DNA from: Planctomycetota bacterium
GTDB taxonomy: Bacteria; Planctomycetota; UBA8742; UBA2392
Length of the DNA stretch: 64,000 nt
NCBI GenBank assembly: GCA_020849795.1
Contig: JADZFR010000052.1
Coordinates: forward strand, 1 to 64,000
Direction of reading: 5' to 3'
The position numbers were made by a program, and so were the translations under genes. The notes below the pieces were generated by a model. That model did no database searches. It was not told where the DNA came from and saw only the letters and a program-made list of their open reading frames with translations. Positions 53,026-62,254 of the stretch are shown in pieces. The stretch's first letter is position 1. Each line of letters opens with the position of its first letter.

Positions 53026-54252
53026 ATGGCCGAAATCGGCGTACAGCGGCCTGACATCGAGGCAGGCGAAGACATCACCACGCGGACCCTGAACATCAAC
53101 TTCGGGCCGCAGCACCCTGCCACGCACGGCACCCTGCGCGTGAAGATGGAGCTGTTGGGCGAAAACGTCGTCAACGTCGACCCCGAGATCGGTTTCCTGC
53201 ACACCGGCTTTGAAAAGCTGGGTGAGTACCACACCTTCAACCAGTTCGTGTGCACGACCGACCGCATGAACTACATGAGCCCGCTGTGCAACAACTTCGG
53301 GTTCGTGCATGCCGTCGAAGAGCTGCTGGATATCGAGCTGACACCGCGCTGCCAGCACGTGCGCGTGATCCTGTGCGAACTGACGCGCATCGCCGACCAC
53401 GTCATCTGCTGCGGCTTGCAGGCCATGGACCTTGGCGCTTTCACGGTGCTGCTCTGGTCGTTCATTGAACGCGAAAAGCTGTACGACCTGTTTGAAATGG
53501 TCACCGGCGCGCGCCTGACCACGAGCTATGCCCGCGTGGGCGGCATGCTGCAGGATGTTCCGCCAGAGTTCGTGCCGCGCTGCCGCAAGTTCATCCGCGA
53601 GTTCCCCCTCGCGCTCAAAGAAATCGAAAAGATGCTGAATCGCAACCGCATCTTTCTTGACCGCACCATCGGCATCGCCCAGGTCAACGGCGAAGATGCC
53701 GCCAGCTACGGTCTTTCCGGCCCGTGCCTGCGTGCCGCCGGCGTGGCCTACGATGTGCGCCGCGCGCGCCCGTACTGGGTTTACGACGAGCTGGACTTCG
53801 ACGTGATCACCCGCGACGAAGGCGACGTGCTGGCGCGCTTCAAGGTCCGCATGGACGAAATGCGCGAAAGCGTCAAGATCATCAGCCAGGCGCTGGACCG
53901 CCTGCCGTCAGGCCCCGTGAACATCGACGACTGGAAGATCGTGCTGCCCGAAAAGGCCGCGGTCTACACGCAGATGGAATCGCTGATTACGCACTTCAAG
54001 CTGGTCATGAAGGGCCACGGCCTCAAGACCCCCAAGCGCGGCAAGATCTACAGCTGCACCGAAAGCCCCAATGGTGAACTTGGCTGGTACATCGAAACCG
54101 ACGGCACAGCCGTGGGTTACCGTGTACGCTGCCGTCCACCGAGCTACCTGAACTATTCGGCAATGCCGCAGATGGTCAAGGGCGGATACCTCGCCGACGT
54201 CGTGGCCTGCCTGAGCAGTCTGAACGTAATCGCCGGCGAGCTGGATCGATAG
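53026..54252 (+). CDS. nuoD: NADH-quinone oxidoreductase subunit D
   Basis: NuoD is a 49-kDa-type peripheral arm subunit of respiratory complex I. The 408-residue protein begins with the signature NFGPQHPATHGTLRVKMEL and continues with FLHTGFEKLGEYHTFNQFVCTTDRMNYMSP, ELTRIADHV and the quinone-site histidine in the HPATHG loop. The C-terminus has YRVRCRPPSYLNYSAMPQMVKGGYLADVVACLSSLNVIAGELDR. The ATG at 53026 is preferred, with GAGGG upstream. The complex I operon is fragmentary here: only D and E are present, with D first. Confidence 0.96.
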   Translation: MAEIGVQRPDIEAGEDITTRTLNINFGPQHPATHGTLRVKMELLGENVVNVDPEIGFLHTGFEKLGEYHTFNQFVCTTDRMNYMSPLCNNFGFVHAVEELLDIELTPRCQHVRVILCELTRIADHVICCGLQAMDLGAFTVLLWSFIEREKLYDLFEMVTGARLTTSYARVGGMLQDVPPEFVPRCRKFIREFPLALKEIEKMLNRNRIFLDRTIGIAQVNGEDAASYGLSGPCLRAAGVAYDVRRARPYWVYDELDFDVITRDEGDVLARFKVRMDEMRESVKIISQALDRLPSGPVNIDDWKIVLPEKAAVYTQMESLITHFKLVMKGHGLKTPKRGKIYSCTESPNGELGWYIETDGTAVGYRVRCRPPSYLNYSAMPQMVKGGYLADVVACLSSLNVIAGELDR

Positions 54253-54258
54253 GAACAC

Positions 54259-54780
54259 ATGTCCACCGAAACCAAAGACACCACCCTCAAGCCTGCAACG
54301 ATTGAAGCCATCAAGGCCCACACCAAGCGCTATCCCAAGCCGGACGGCGCGCTGCTTACGGCCTTGCGCATGGCCGAGCGTGATGTCGGGTTTATCAACC
54401 CGCATGTGTGTGAGCAGGTGGCCGACGCCATCGGCATGCCCCCGGCCAAGGTCTGGGGCACCGTCAGCTTCTACACGACGTTTCGCAAGCAGAGTGACGG
54501 CAAGAACATAGTGTATGTCTGCGCCACACTGCCGTGCGCGCTGCGCGGCGCCGAGAACGTGTTTGACTACCTGTCCGACAAGCTGGGTGTGAGTAAGGGC
54601 CAGACCACACCGGATGGCCAATTCACGCTCTACAAGGCCGAGTGCCTGGGCTCGTGCGACACCGCACCCTGCATGCAGGTCAATGAAGACTACTACGAGA
54701 ACCTGACGTTCGAGAAAATCGACCAGATCATCGATGACCTCAAAGCCGGCAAGTCCCCGGCCCGCCACGTCACGTTGTAG
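54259..54780 (+). CDS. nuoE: NADH-quinone oxidoreductase subunit E
   Basis: NuoE is the 24-kDa subunit that carries a [2Fe-2S] cluster. The 173-residue protein has cluster cysteines in VCATLPCALRGAENV and ECLGSCDTAPCMQVNEDYYENLT, four in total, in the thioredoxin-like fold of the family. AMRMAERDVGFINPHVCEQVAD is the helical N-terminal part. It starts 6 nt after nuoD with AGGA upstream, so the two are co-translated. nuoF, the usual next gene, is not present; an unrelated membrane-protein gene follows. Confidence 0.95.
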   Translation: MSTETKDTTLKPATIEAIKAHTKRYPKPDGALLTALRMAERDVGFINPHVCEQVADAIGMPPAKVWGTVSFYTTFRKQSDGKNIVYVCATLPCALRGAENVFDYLSDKLGVSKGQTTPDGQFTLYKAECLGSCDTAPCMQVNEDYYENLTFEKIDQIIDDLKAGKSPARHVTL

Positions 54781-54791
54781 GCAGTCCGCGC

Positions 54792-54797
54792 TACAAT
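54792..54797 (+). promoter_or_regulatory. -10-like TACAAT just upstream of the 54804 membrane gene
   Basis: TACAAT ends 6 nt before the ATG at 54804. A transcript from here would begin at the start codon. No clear -35 or Shine-Dalgarno is visible. Confidence 0.45.
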
Positions 54798-54803
54798 TGA
54801 TTC

Positions 54804-55466
54804 ATGAGCCTTCGATCCTCGGCACGCAGCGCCCGCGCCCGCAAGCGCGCATTTGATAACGCTGTCAAGGCGTTTGCCTGGTATGCCGGTTGGGTCGGCA
54901 TGGCGCTGCTGGCTGCCGTCGGACTGCTGTGGCTGCTGCCGGCCGACTCGTGGGACGGCACGGCGGGCCTGGATGCCGGGCGCCTGCCGGTTTACACGCT
55001 CGTGACGCTGCTGATGGCCAGCCTGGTCGGCTGGTGGTACATCAACAAGGGTGAAGACCGCATCAAGCAGCGCATGGGCAGGCCCGTGCACGCCGTCGCG
55101 TTTGTTGTGCTGCCGCTTGCGTGCATGGCAGCAGGCCTTTTTCAGGCCGGCATTGCCGACGCCACAGGCATGCATCCGCCGGGGCACCCGTTCTGGTTGT
55201 TCGTGCGCTGGTATCCGCCGGTGTTGGTGATGGTTTGCGCGGTCGTGTTTCTGGCCTGGAAGGCGCGCCCCCGCAGGCACGTCTACCTGGACCGGGGCCT
55301 GGGCTATGGCCTGCTGTTTCTGCCCTATGCGCTGTTGTTTGCATACATTGCCATAGGCATCTACGTGGACTGGCTGGATGAGTCGCTGCACGACACGCTG
55401 GCCTCGGCTGGCGGGTATGCAATCGTGATTCAGTTGGTGTTTGCTTACTTCATTGGCGGAGAGTGA
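54804..55466 (+). CDS. Hypothetical six-helix integral membrane protein
   Basis: This 220-residue protein starts with a basic tail (MSLRSSARSARARKRAF) and has about six hydrophobic helices at roughly residues 25-50, 68-88, 100-125, 132-155, 165-190 and 198-218. Short loops contain motifs such as WYINKGEDR and WKARPRRHVYLDRGLG. No family or catalytic motif is recognised. It follows nuoE by 23 nt but has its own -10-like hexamer, so it may be independently expressed. Confidence 0.55.
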   Translation: MSLRSSARSARARKRAFDNAVKAFAWYAGWVGMALLAAVGLLWLLPADSWDGTAGLDAGRLPVYTLVTLLMASLVGWWYINKGEDRIKQRMGRPVHAVAFVVLPLACMAAGLFQAGIADATGMHPPGHPFWLFVRWYPPVLVMVCAVVFLAWKARPRRHVYLDRGLGYGLLFLPYALLFAYIAIGIYVDWLDESLHDTLASAGGYAIVIQLVFAYFIGGE

Positions 55467-55575
55467 CGTTCGCCCCCAGCAGGCCCGGTTTCGTGCGAAA
55501 AAAGCCAGCGCAGACAGTGTCTCGTGCGTATCATGGGCAGCAGCCAGTTTCATACGAACCCAGGAGCAGCCACCC

Positions 55576-55980
55576 ATGCCGCAACGCAAGACACGCCGGG
55601 GCTTTACGCTCGTCGAGTTGATGGTCGTCATCGTCATTCTCGGCATTATCGCCACGATGGGCTTTGTCTTCCTGATGGATAAGCCGGACGACGCCAAGTG
55701 GGATACCGCCAAAACAACGATGAGCGAAATCCAGAAGGCTTTGAACATGTACAAGCTCAACGACGGCGGCGAGTACCCCGACTCGCTTGAGGCGCTGAGC
55801 ACGCAGAAGTACTTCCCCAACGGCGTGCCGAAGGACCCGTTTTCCAAAGACGACTTCGTCTACGAAACCACAGAAACAGGCTTTCTGCTCAAGTGCCTTG
55901 GCAAAGACCAGGCCGAGGGCGGTGAAGCCAAGCCCAACAAAGACATCATCTTCAACGAAGCGGGCGAAGTGAAGGAATAG
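55576..55980 (+). CDS. gspG: GspG-like major pseudopilin
   Basis: This 134-residue prepilin has an N-terminal type III signal, RRG-FTLVELMVVIVILGIIATMGF, with Glu5 present. The mature part resembles GspG: DAKWDTAKTTMSEIQKALNMYKLNDGGEYPDSLEAL and YFPNGVPKDPFSKDDFVYETT, the length-determining loop where calcium binds in GspG. It is the major pseudopilin of a type II secretion-like or related envelope system. GGAG lies before the ATG at 55576. It is the first of four pseudopilin genes in a row. No gspD/E/F/L/M is in the window. Confidence 0.88.
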   Translation: MPQRKTRRGFTLVELMVVIVILGIIATMGFVFLMDKPDDAKWDTAKTTMSEIQKALNMYKLNDGGEYPDSLEALSTQKYFPNGVPKDPFSKDDFVYETTETGFLLKCLGKDQAEGGEAKPNKDIIFNEAGEVKE

Positions 55981-55983
55981 CCG

Positions 55984-56616
55984 GTGCCACGATCATGCCA
56001 GATCATCAAGGCGAGCGGCCGCATGGCCGCTCGTTCCGCAAGGCGGGCGTTCACGCTTGTCGAGATGACGCTGGTCGTGCTGCTGCTGGCATTGATGGTG
56101 CTGGCGGTCGTCGTTGCCGGAAACCTGGCATTTCGCGACACTGAGCAGCTCAAAAGCGAGGCGCGCTTCCTGGCCGGCTTCCTTGAGAATATCCGCGGCC
56201 TCGCGGCCTTTCACGGCAAGACGTACACGGTGCAGTACGACCTCGACGAGTCCGAGCAGCGCTTCTTTGTTTGGGAACCCCGCCGCGTGGAGCAAGGCGA
56301 GATCTATGAAGAAGACGGCGATGAGACCCGCGTCGCCAGCGGATTTCACCAGATGCCCAGCCGATACGATTCGCGAGGCCAGATGTATTACGCGGTCTGG
56401 ATTGACCGCATCGCATACGGCGACGGCACCGACAGTCGCGAACGCAATGTGAAAATCGACTTTCTGCCCAGCGGCGGCAGCCACTGGCACTACGTGTATC
56501 TGGCAAACGAAGCGGGCGAGATCTACACGATCGAGGTCAACCCGTTCACCGGCTACGCCGAAGTGTACCCCGGCGAATTGAAGCCTGAACCGCCCCAGAA
56601 ACCGGAGCGGTCATGA
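55984..56616 (+). CDS. gspH: GspH-like pseudopilin
   Basis: This 210-residue minor pseudopilin has the signal ARRA-FTLVEMTLVVLLLALMVLAVVV, with Ala instead of Gly at -1 and Glu5 present. The body (AFRDTEQLKSEARFLAGFLENIRGLAAFHGKTYTVQYDLDE, RFFVWEPRRV, GRYD-like strands and EVNPFTGYAEVYPG) fits GspH. GTG at 55984 has AAGGA at 55972-55976; ATG at 56023 is an alternative. It overlaps gspI by 4 nt and is part of a tightly packed operon. Confidence 0.75.
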   Translation: MPRSCQIIKASGRMAARSARRAFTLVEMTLVVLLLALMVLAVVVAGNLAFRDTEQLKSEARFLAGFLENIRGLAAFHGKTYTVQYDLDESEQRFFVWEPRRVEQGEIYEEDGDETRVASGFHQMPSRYDSRGQMYYAVWIDRIAYGDGTDSRERNVKIDFLPSGGSHWHYVYLANEAGEIYTIEVNPFTGYAEVYPGELKPEPPQKPERS

Positions 56617-57311
56617 CGCGAACCGGCAAATCAGGCTTTGCGCTGATTGAGGTGCTGATCGCCGTGGTGATTATCGGCGTCGCGCTGCTCGCGCTGTTGC
56701 AGGTGCGCAACCAGTCGATTCACCAGTTCCTGACCATCGGCGATCAGCACACAGCCTCGTGGCTGGCCGAGTTGAAGATGAACGAGTTGGTCAGCCAGGA
56801 CCTGCCGGACCCCCAGGATGAAGAAACATGGGAAGACTTCGACAGCGGCAACTTCGCATACCTGGACAAACGCGCCAACGAGCTGAATGCCGCCTATAAT
56901 CGGGACTGGGTCTGGCGTGATGAGTTCGCCAAGTTTGAGTTTGAGTGGAAGAAAGAGGTCATCTTCATCGGGCGCGAGTTCATCGGCAACCAGTGGGACC
57001 TGGAAGGCTGGGAGCCCGCCGTAGACGAGTACGGCGAAGCCATCGACCAGGAAGACCCGCACGAGAACCCGGCGGTCCGCGTAGTTCGCGTGACGTTGAC
57101 TGTCTACCTGCCCGAAGACAGCAGCCGCCCGGCAGCCGAGGGCACGAGCACCAGCGAGCGCAAAGTGCAAATGGTGAACGGCCGGCCTGCCATCCAGCTT
57201 GTGACGTACGTAGACCCGAGCGTTCTCTTTGCCGCAGAAGATGACGAAGCGGCCGAGACGACAACACCTGCACCGCCGGCACCGGCACCAGCGCCAGGGA
57301 CGGGTGGATGA
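56613..57311 (+). CDS. gspI: GspI-like pseudopilin with Pro/Ala-rich tail
   Basis: This 232-residue minor pseudopilin has SG-FALIEVLIAVVIIGVALLALLQV, with Glu5 at the usual position. The body has conserved-like SIHQFLTIGDQHTASWLAELKMNEL and FEFEWKKEVIFIGREFIGNQW. It ends in an unusual Pro/Ala-rich tail (TTPAPPAPAPAPGTGG) of about 18 residues, probably flexible. It overlaps both neighbours by 4 nt, so it is in one operon with gspG, gspH and gspJ. Confidence 0.78.
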   Translation: MTRTGKSGFALIEVLIAVVIIGVALLALLQVRNQSIHQFLTIGDQHTASWLAELKMNELVSQDLPDPQDEETWEDFDSGNFAYLDKRANELNAAYNRDWVWRDEFAKFEFEWKKEVIFIGREFIGNQWDLEGWEPAVDEYGEAIDQEDPHENPAVRVVRVTLTVYLPEDSSRPAAEGTSTSERKVQMVNGRPAIQLVTYVDPSVLFAAEDDEAAETTTPAPPAPAPAPGTGG

Positions 57312-58156
57312 TGCGCGCACGCGGCTTTACATTGATTGAGGTTGTGATCGCGATTGGTATCGCGGCGCTGATCATGGTCAGCCTTACGTTGATCGTACGC
57401 TCGACCGTCGATGCCAAGATCTCGATTGAGTCCGAGGCTCGCGCCCGGCGGCTGGGGCCCACGTTGTTGGCCACGATATCGCGCGACCTGCGCAACACCT
57501 GGGTGACCGGCATCGACGAGAATGTCGAGCTTGAAGGCATCTGGTTCGAGGGCAAGCAGAACGGCAGCGACGAAGCCGCAAGTGACGAACTGTGGTTCGT
57601 CACCTCCATCGACAGCTACATGAAGTACGAAGGCATCTCGAGCGACCTGACCGAGGTCGGTTACTATCTCAAGCCCAATGATGCACAGGATGGCAGCCCC
57701 CTTGCCGGCCTGTACAGCCTGTACCGGCGCGAAGACTTCCTGGTGGACAAGCGCCCCAGCGAAGGTGGCCTGGCAGTCAAGCTGCACGACCGTGTCATCA
57801 GCTTCCGCGTCTGGTTCTATGAAATCCCGCGCGACGCAGTCACCGACGAAGGCGGCATTGACCCCGCAGCTTTGGAGACCGTGGTTGAAAAAGGCGGCTC
57901 CACCGAACTCAAAGAGTGGGACTCCAAGGTCAAAGAGCACATCCCCTATGCCGTGCGCGTTGAGCTGATCCTGGATGTCACACCGATCGACGCATACAAC
58001 CGCCGCGAGAAGCGCCGCATTGCCGTCTACGAGACGCTGGTACGCCTGCCGGACTTCCCCAAGATCGACGACAAGTTCAAGCTGTTCAGCGTGCAGGCCC
58101 CCACGGCCCCGGCCGCCACGCCGGCCCCACCCCCGGCCCCTGCGCCGGGCGGATAG
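57308..58156 (+). CDS. gspJ: GspJ-like pseudopilin with Pro/Ala-rich tail
   Basis: This 282-residue protein is the largest minor pseudopilin, with ARG-FTLIEVVIAIGIAALIMVSLTLIV, and Glu5 present. The body (RRLGPTLLATISRDLRNTWV, DELWFVTSI, VGYYLKPND, LYSLYRREDFLVDK, RVISFRVWFYE, AVRVELILDVTPID) fits GspJ. The C-terminus is again a Pro/Ala tail (APTAPAATPAPPPAPAPGG), like the one in gspI. It overlaps gspI by 4 nt and is the last gene of the operon. Confidence 0.78.
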   Translation: MMRARGFTLIEVVIAIGIAALIMVSLTLIVRSTVDAKISIESEARARRLGPTLLATISRDLRNTWVTGIDENVELEGIWFEGKQNGSDEAASDELWFVTSIDSYMKYEGISSDLTEVGYYLKPNDAQDGSPLAGLYSLYRREDFLVDKRPSEGGLAVKLHDRVISFRVWFYEIPRDAVTDEGGIDPAALETVVEKGGSTELKEWDSKVKEHIPYAVRVELILDVTPIDAYNRREKRRIAVYETLVRLPDFPKIDDKFKLFSVQAPTAPAATPAPPPAPAPGG

Positions 58157-58215
58157 CAGTTCTGACGGCTCTTCCACAATCTGTTCCGAAGCGCCAACCT
58201 TGTCGCACTAGCCGC

Positions 58216-58221
58216 TACACT
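58216..58221 (+). promoter_or_regulatory. -10-like TACACT just upstream of dnaE
   Basis: TACACT ends 7 nt before the ATG at 58229 with no Shine-Dalgarno in between. The upstream -35 region shows no good match. The dnaE transcript may begin at or next to its start codon. Confidence 0.4.
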
Positions 58222-58228
58222 GCGCGGC

Positions 58229-61200
58229 ATGAGCTTTGTCCATCTACATGTCCACTCGGACTACAGCTTCCTCGATGGCGGCGCCACGGTCGCGGGCCTG
58301 GCCAAGCGCGCCGCCGGCCTGGGCATGCCCGCCCTTGCCCTGACCGACCACGGCAACATGTGCGGCGCTCTCGACTTCTATGCCGCCTGCCGCAAAGAGG
58401 GCGTAAAGCCGATCATCGGCTGTGAAGTCTACGTCGTCTCGTACGACATGCATGAACGGCGCAACCCCGAGCTTGAGGGGGCACCCGGAGGCGACAAGGG
58501 CTCAAAGGAAAACGCCCACCTGGTACTGCTGGCCGAAAACGAACAGGGCTACCGCAACCTGTGCAAGGTCGTCAGCAAGGGCTTCACCGAGGGCTTTTAT
58601 CGCAAGCCGCGCGTCGACTACCGCACGCTGACCGAGCACAAGCATGGCCTGATTGCATTGACAGCCTGCCTGGGGGGCGAGATTCCGCAGGCCATCATGC
58701 GCAGCAAAGACGCCGAGCCCGCGTTGTGCAAGATTGACCAGTACCTCGAAATCTTCGGCCGCGAAAACTTCTACCTGGAAGTGCAGGCGCACCGTGACTC
58801 GCGCACCGGCCCGCTCGAAGAGACCGTGGCCAACCGCATGTTCGAGCTGGCAGCCAAACGCGACGTCAAGCTGGCTCTGACCAACGACAGCCACTACCTG
58901 AACCCGGACGACTACGAGGCCCACAACGCGCTGCTGTGCATCAACACGGGCCGGCTGCTCAGCGACGCCAACCGCATGGATTACGGGCCGGATTTCTACC
59001 TGAAGAGCCCGACCGAAATGGCGGCGCTGTTTCCCGGCCGCGAAGACCTGGTCAGGCACACGCTGGAAATTGGCGATCGCTGCAACCTTGAACTCACGAG
59101 TGGCGGCTACCACCTGCCCGAGTTCGCGTGTCCCGAGGGCCTGACAAGCAAGCAGTTCCTGCGCCAGCGGTGTGAACACGGCGTGCGGCAGCGGTACGGC
59201 GACAATGCGCTTGCTCAAGGCACACCCATTCGCGAGCGGCTTGAGTTCGAGCTCGCGACCATCGACCGCATGGGCTTCAACAGTTACTTCCTGATTGTCA
59301 GCGACTTCATCGGCTGGGCCAAAGACCGCGGCATTCCGGTCGGCCCGGGGCGCGGCTCTGCTGCCGGCGCGATTGTGGCGTACGCATTGGGCATCACCAC
59401 GGTCGACCCTTTGCGCTACAACCTGCTGTTCGAGCGCTTTCTCAACCCCGACCGCGTGTCGATGCCCGACATCGACATCGACTTCTGCGTCGAGCGCCGC
59501 GGCGAAGTCATTGAGTATGTGCGCAAGAAGTACGGCGAAGAGTGCGTCTGCCAGATCGGGACGTTCGGGAAACTGCTCGCCCGCGCGGCACTCAAAGACG
59601 CCGGCCGCGTCATGGCGGTGCCGCTCAAGAAGGTCAACGAATTGACCAAGCTCGTGCCGGTCATCCAGGGCAAGGTCAAGAAACTCGCCGACTGCCTGAA
59701 AGAAGAAGCGGCGTTTCGCGCCCAGTACGACGAAGACCCCGAGATCAAGAACCTGGTGAACCAGGCCATGCGCCTCGAGGGCCTGAATCGCGGCACCGGG
59801 GTTCATGCGGCGGGCGTGGTGATCGCCGACCGGGACGTGACCGAGTACCTGCCCGTGATGCGGCAGGAGCAGAATGAATGGGCCGATGAAGATATCGCCG
59901 ACCCCGACGGCGGCGAGGTTCGCAAAAGCACGCTGCCCAAAGACCGCGAGCGCAAGTACGTCATCGCCACGCAATACAACATGAACGAGGTCGAGGGCGC
60001 CGGCCTGCTCAAAATGGACTTCTTGGGCCTGCGCAACCTCACCATCATGCAGCGCGCCGTCGAGTTGATTGAGCAGACGGGCGGCCCGCGCATCAACCTG
60101 GACCCGGTCACCGCCGCCAAAGACGCGCCCTACGCCAGCCTGCACACCCTCGACGACGAAGCAACGTACAAAACGCTGGCCGCCGGTGACGGCTTCGGCG
60201 TCTTCCAGGTCGAGAGCGAAGGCATGTGTCGTCTGCTTCAATCCATCAAGCCCAGCACCTTCGAAGACATTTCAGCAGTGCTGGCAATCTATCGCCCCGG
60301 CCCGCTCTCAGCCGGCGTAGACAAGGACTTTGCCGCGCGCAAACACGGCAAGGTCAAGGTCAGCATGCCCGGCGAACGCGAAAAGTTCGCGAACGCCGAG
60401 GCCGTCGCCGCGCTGCGCAAGATTCTCAGCGACACCTATGGCACCCTGATCTACCAGGAACAGGCGATGTTGATATCGCGGCAGCTCGCCGGTTTCACGC
60501 CCGGTGAAGCTGACAAGCTGCGCAAAGCCATCGGCAAAAAGAACCAGGCCGAGATGGAAAAGCTGCGCCCCAAATTTGTCGAGGGCGTCGAGAAGTCCGG
60601 CTACGGCGCGCAACTGGGCGACTTGCTGTGGGCGCAGATTGAGGGCTTCGGCAGCTACGGCTTCAACAAGGCCCACACCGTTGCGTATGGGCTGATTACG
60701 TACCAGACGGCGTGGCTGAAGACGCACTATCCCGCACAGTACTACGCGGCGCTGCTGAGCAGCATGATCGGGAACAACGACAAAATCGTTGAGTACATGC
60801 GCCAGGTGCGCGCAGCCGGCATGAAGGTGGTGCCGCCGGACATCAACCTGAGTGCCGCCGAGTTCACGCCGCGCAGCGACACCATCGTGTTCGGCCTCAG
60901 CGGCATGAAGGGCGTCGGCACCAAGGCGGTTGAGAAGATCATCGAGGCGCGCGGCAAGGTCGGCGTCTTCAAGGGCTTCATGCACTTTCTCGATAACATT
61001 GACCTGTCCAGCGTCGGCAAGCCGGTGCTTGAGTCCCTGATCAAAGGCGGCGCCTTCGACAGCCTTGGGCTGAATCGCCACTCGCTCATCGAGGGGCTTG
61101 AGCACGCGATGCGCGTCGCAGCAGACGGCGCACTTGATCGTGCCCGCGGCCAGAAAGGCCTGTTTGCCGCGGCATCCGGCCCGGTAGACGAAACCGCGCG

Positions 61201-62254
61201 CGACGCCAGCGTGCTGCCGCAGATGCCGCCGTTCAGTGAAGCCGAACGCCAGCGCCACGAGAAAGAGACCTTCGGCTTGTACATTTCCAGCAGCCCGCTC
61301 GATTCATACCGCGAGCTGTTCGAGAAGTTCGCGCGCCACCGCGCCAGCACTCTGAAAGAAGGCGAAGTGCAGGGCGCCGTTGTACTGGGCGGCTTGATCA
61401 GCGGATTGAACGTGACCACCGTGCGCAATGAGGCCAGCCGCTACTCCGGCCGCAAGATGGCCAAGTTCGAGCTGGTAGACGACACCGGCATGGTCAGGGT
61501 GACCGTGTTCCCCGACACCTATGACGCGCACGTTGACGTCATCCAGCCGGACGCGCCGGTGTTCATTCGCGGCATGGTGGAGTTCGCCGGCGAAGGCGAG
61601 CCCCCGGGAATCCTGGTCAGCAAGATCGTGCACGTGCGCGACGCGGAAGCTGAGTTCGAACACGACCAGGGCCTGAAGTTCGACAGCGAGTTCCAGTTGT
61701 TCACGACGATCACCCCCGACGAACTGCCCACGCTGGACCAGAACGCCAAGGTGCGCGTCGGCGGCGCGGTAGCCGGCTTACGCGCCGGCAAAAGCAAGCG
61801 CGGCAATGACTACGCGACGTTCAGTGTCGCCGGCCCGCGCGGCAGCTTTCGCGTTGTGGCATTCGGCAGCGTCGGCGAAACGTGGGCCAGGAAATTGCAG
61901 GAAGGAATGGGCGTGTTTGTGGTCGGCGTCGTCGAGCCTGACCGCGAAGGCCGCTATTCGATCAAAGCCGAGGAGATCGTGCCGGCAGCAGCGGCGCGCT
62001 CGCGATTCACCAGCGGTATCTGCCTGACACTGACGACCGGCGAAATCAACTCCGACCTGCTGGGGAATCTAAGCCAGCTCGCAATGCAGAACCAGGGCAG
62101 CACGCCGCTCTACTTCAAGATCATTGGCGAAAACGGCGAACCGATTGAGTTTGTGGAAGCCGGGCCTGACTTCCGCGTTGCACCCAGCAAGACGTTCGAA
62201 GAGAAGGTCGCCACATTGCTCAGCTTTGACCGCATCCAGTACTCGGCAACTTGA
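58229..62254 (+). CDS. dnaE: DNA polymerase III alpha subunit
   Basis: The replicative polymerase, 1341 residues. The N-terminal PHP domain retains HLHVHSDYSFLDGG, LALTDHGNMCGAL and IIGCEVYV. The catalytic palm has PGRGSAAGAIVAYALGITTVDPLRY, MPDIDIDFCVERRGEVIEYV with the catalytic aspartates, and GTFGKLLARAALKDAGR. Then come GTGVHAAGVVIADRD, YRPGPLSAG and QIEGFGSYGFNKAHTVAYGLITYQTAWLKTH. The C-terminal part has the HhH and OB-fold (VVLGGLISGLN, FELVDDTGMVRVTVFPD). About 120 further residues after that exceed E. coli DnaE. It overlaps thpR by 1 nt. Confidence 0.97.
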   Translation: MSFVHLHVHSDYSFLDGGATVAGLAKRAAGLGMPALALTDHGNMCGALDFYAACRKEGVKPIIGCEVYVVSYDMHERRNPELEGAPGGDKGSKENAHLVLLAENEQGYRNLCKVVSKGFTEGFYRKPRVDYRTLTEHKHGLIALTACLGGEIPQAIMRSKDAEPALCKIDQYLEIFGRENFYLEVQAHRDSRTGPLEETVANRMFELAAKRDVKLALTNDSHYLNPDDYEAHNALLCINTGRLLSDANRMDYGPDFYLKSPTEMAALFPGREDLVRHTLEIGDRCNLELTSGGYHLPEFACPEGLTSKQFLRQRCEHGVRQRYGDNALAQGTPIRERLEFELATIDRMGFNSYFLIVSDFIGWAKDRGIPVGPGRGSAAGAIVAYALGITTVDPLRYNLLFERFLNPDRVSMPDIDIDFCVERRGEVIEYVRKKYGEECVCQIGTFGKLLARAALKDAGRVMAVPLKKVNELTKLVPVIQGKVKKLADCLKEEAAFRAQYDEDPEIKNLVNQAMRLEGLNRGTGVHAAGVVIADRDVTEYLPVMRQEQNEWADEDIADPDGGEVRKSTLPKDRERKYVIATQYNMNEVEGAGLLKMDFLGLRNLTIMQRAVELIEQTGGPRINLDPVTAAKDAPYASLHTLDDEATYKTLAAGDGFGVFQVESEGMCRLLQSIKPSTFEDISAVLAIYRPGPLSAGVDKDFAARKHGKVKVSMPGEREKFANAEAVAALRKILSDTYGTLIYQEQAMLISRQLAGFTPGEADKLRKAIGKKNQAEMEKLRPKFVEGVEKSGYGAQLGDLLWAQIEGFGSYGFNKAHTVAYGLITYQTAWLKTHYPAQYYAALLSSMIGNNDKIVEYMRQVRAAGMKVVPPDINLSAAEFTPRSDTIVFGLSGMKGVGTKAVEKIIEARGKVGVFKGFMHFLDNIDLSSVGKPVLESLIKGGAFDSLGLNRHSLIEGLEHAMRVAADGALDRARGQKGLFAAASGPVDETARDASVLPQMPPFSEAERQRHEKETFGLYISSSPLDSYRELFEKFARHRASTLKEGEVQGAVVLGGLISGLNVTTVRNEASRYSGRKMAKFELVDDTGMVRVTVFPDTYDAHVDVIQPDAPVFIRGMVEFAGEGEPPGILVSKIVHVRDAEAEFEHDQGLKFDSEFQLFTTITPDELPTLDQNAKVRVGGAVAGLRAGKSKRGNDYATFSVAGPRGSFRVVAFGSVGETWARKLQEGMGVFVVGVVEPDREGRYSIKAEEIVPAAAARSRFTSGICLTLTTGEINSDLLGNLSQLAMQNQGSTPLYFKIIGENGEPIEFVEAGPDFRVAPSKTFEEKVATLLSFDRIQYSAT

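Noticed and set aside
58502..60241. 579-codon open frame on the minus strand inside dnaE
   Set aside because: dnaE motifs are continuous on the plus strand and the antisense frame shows none.
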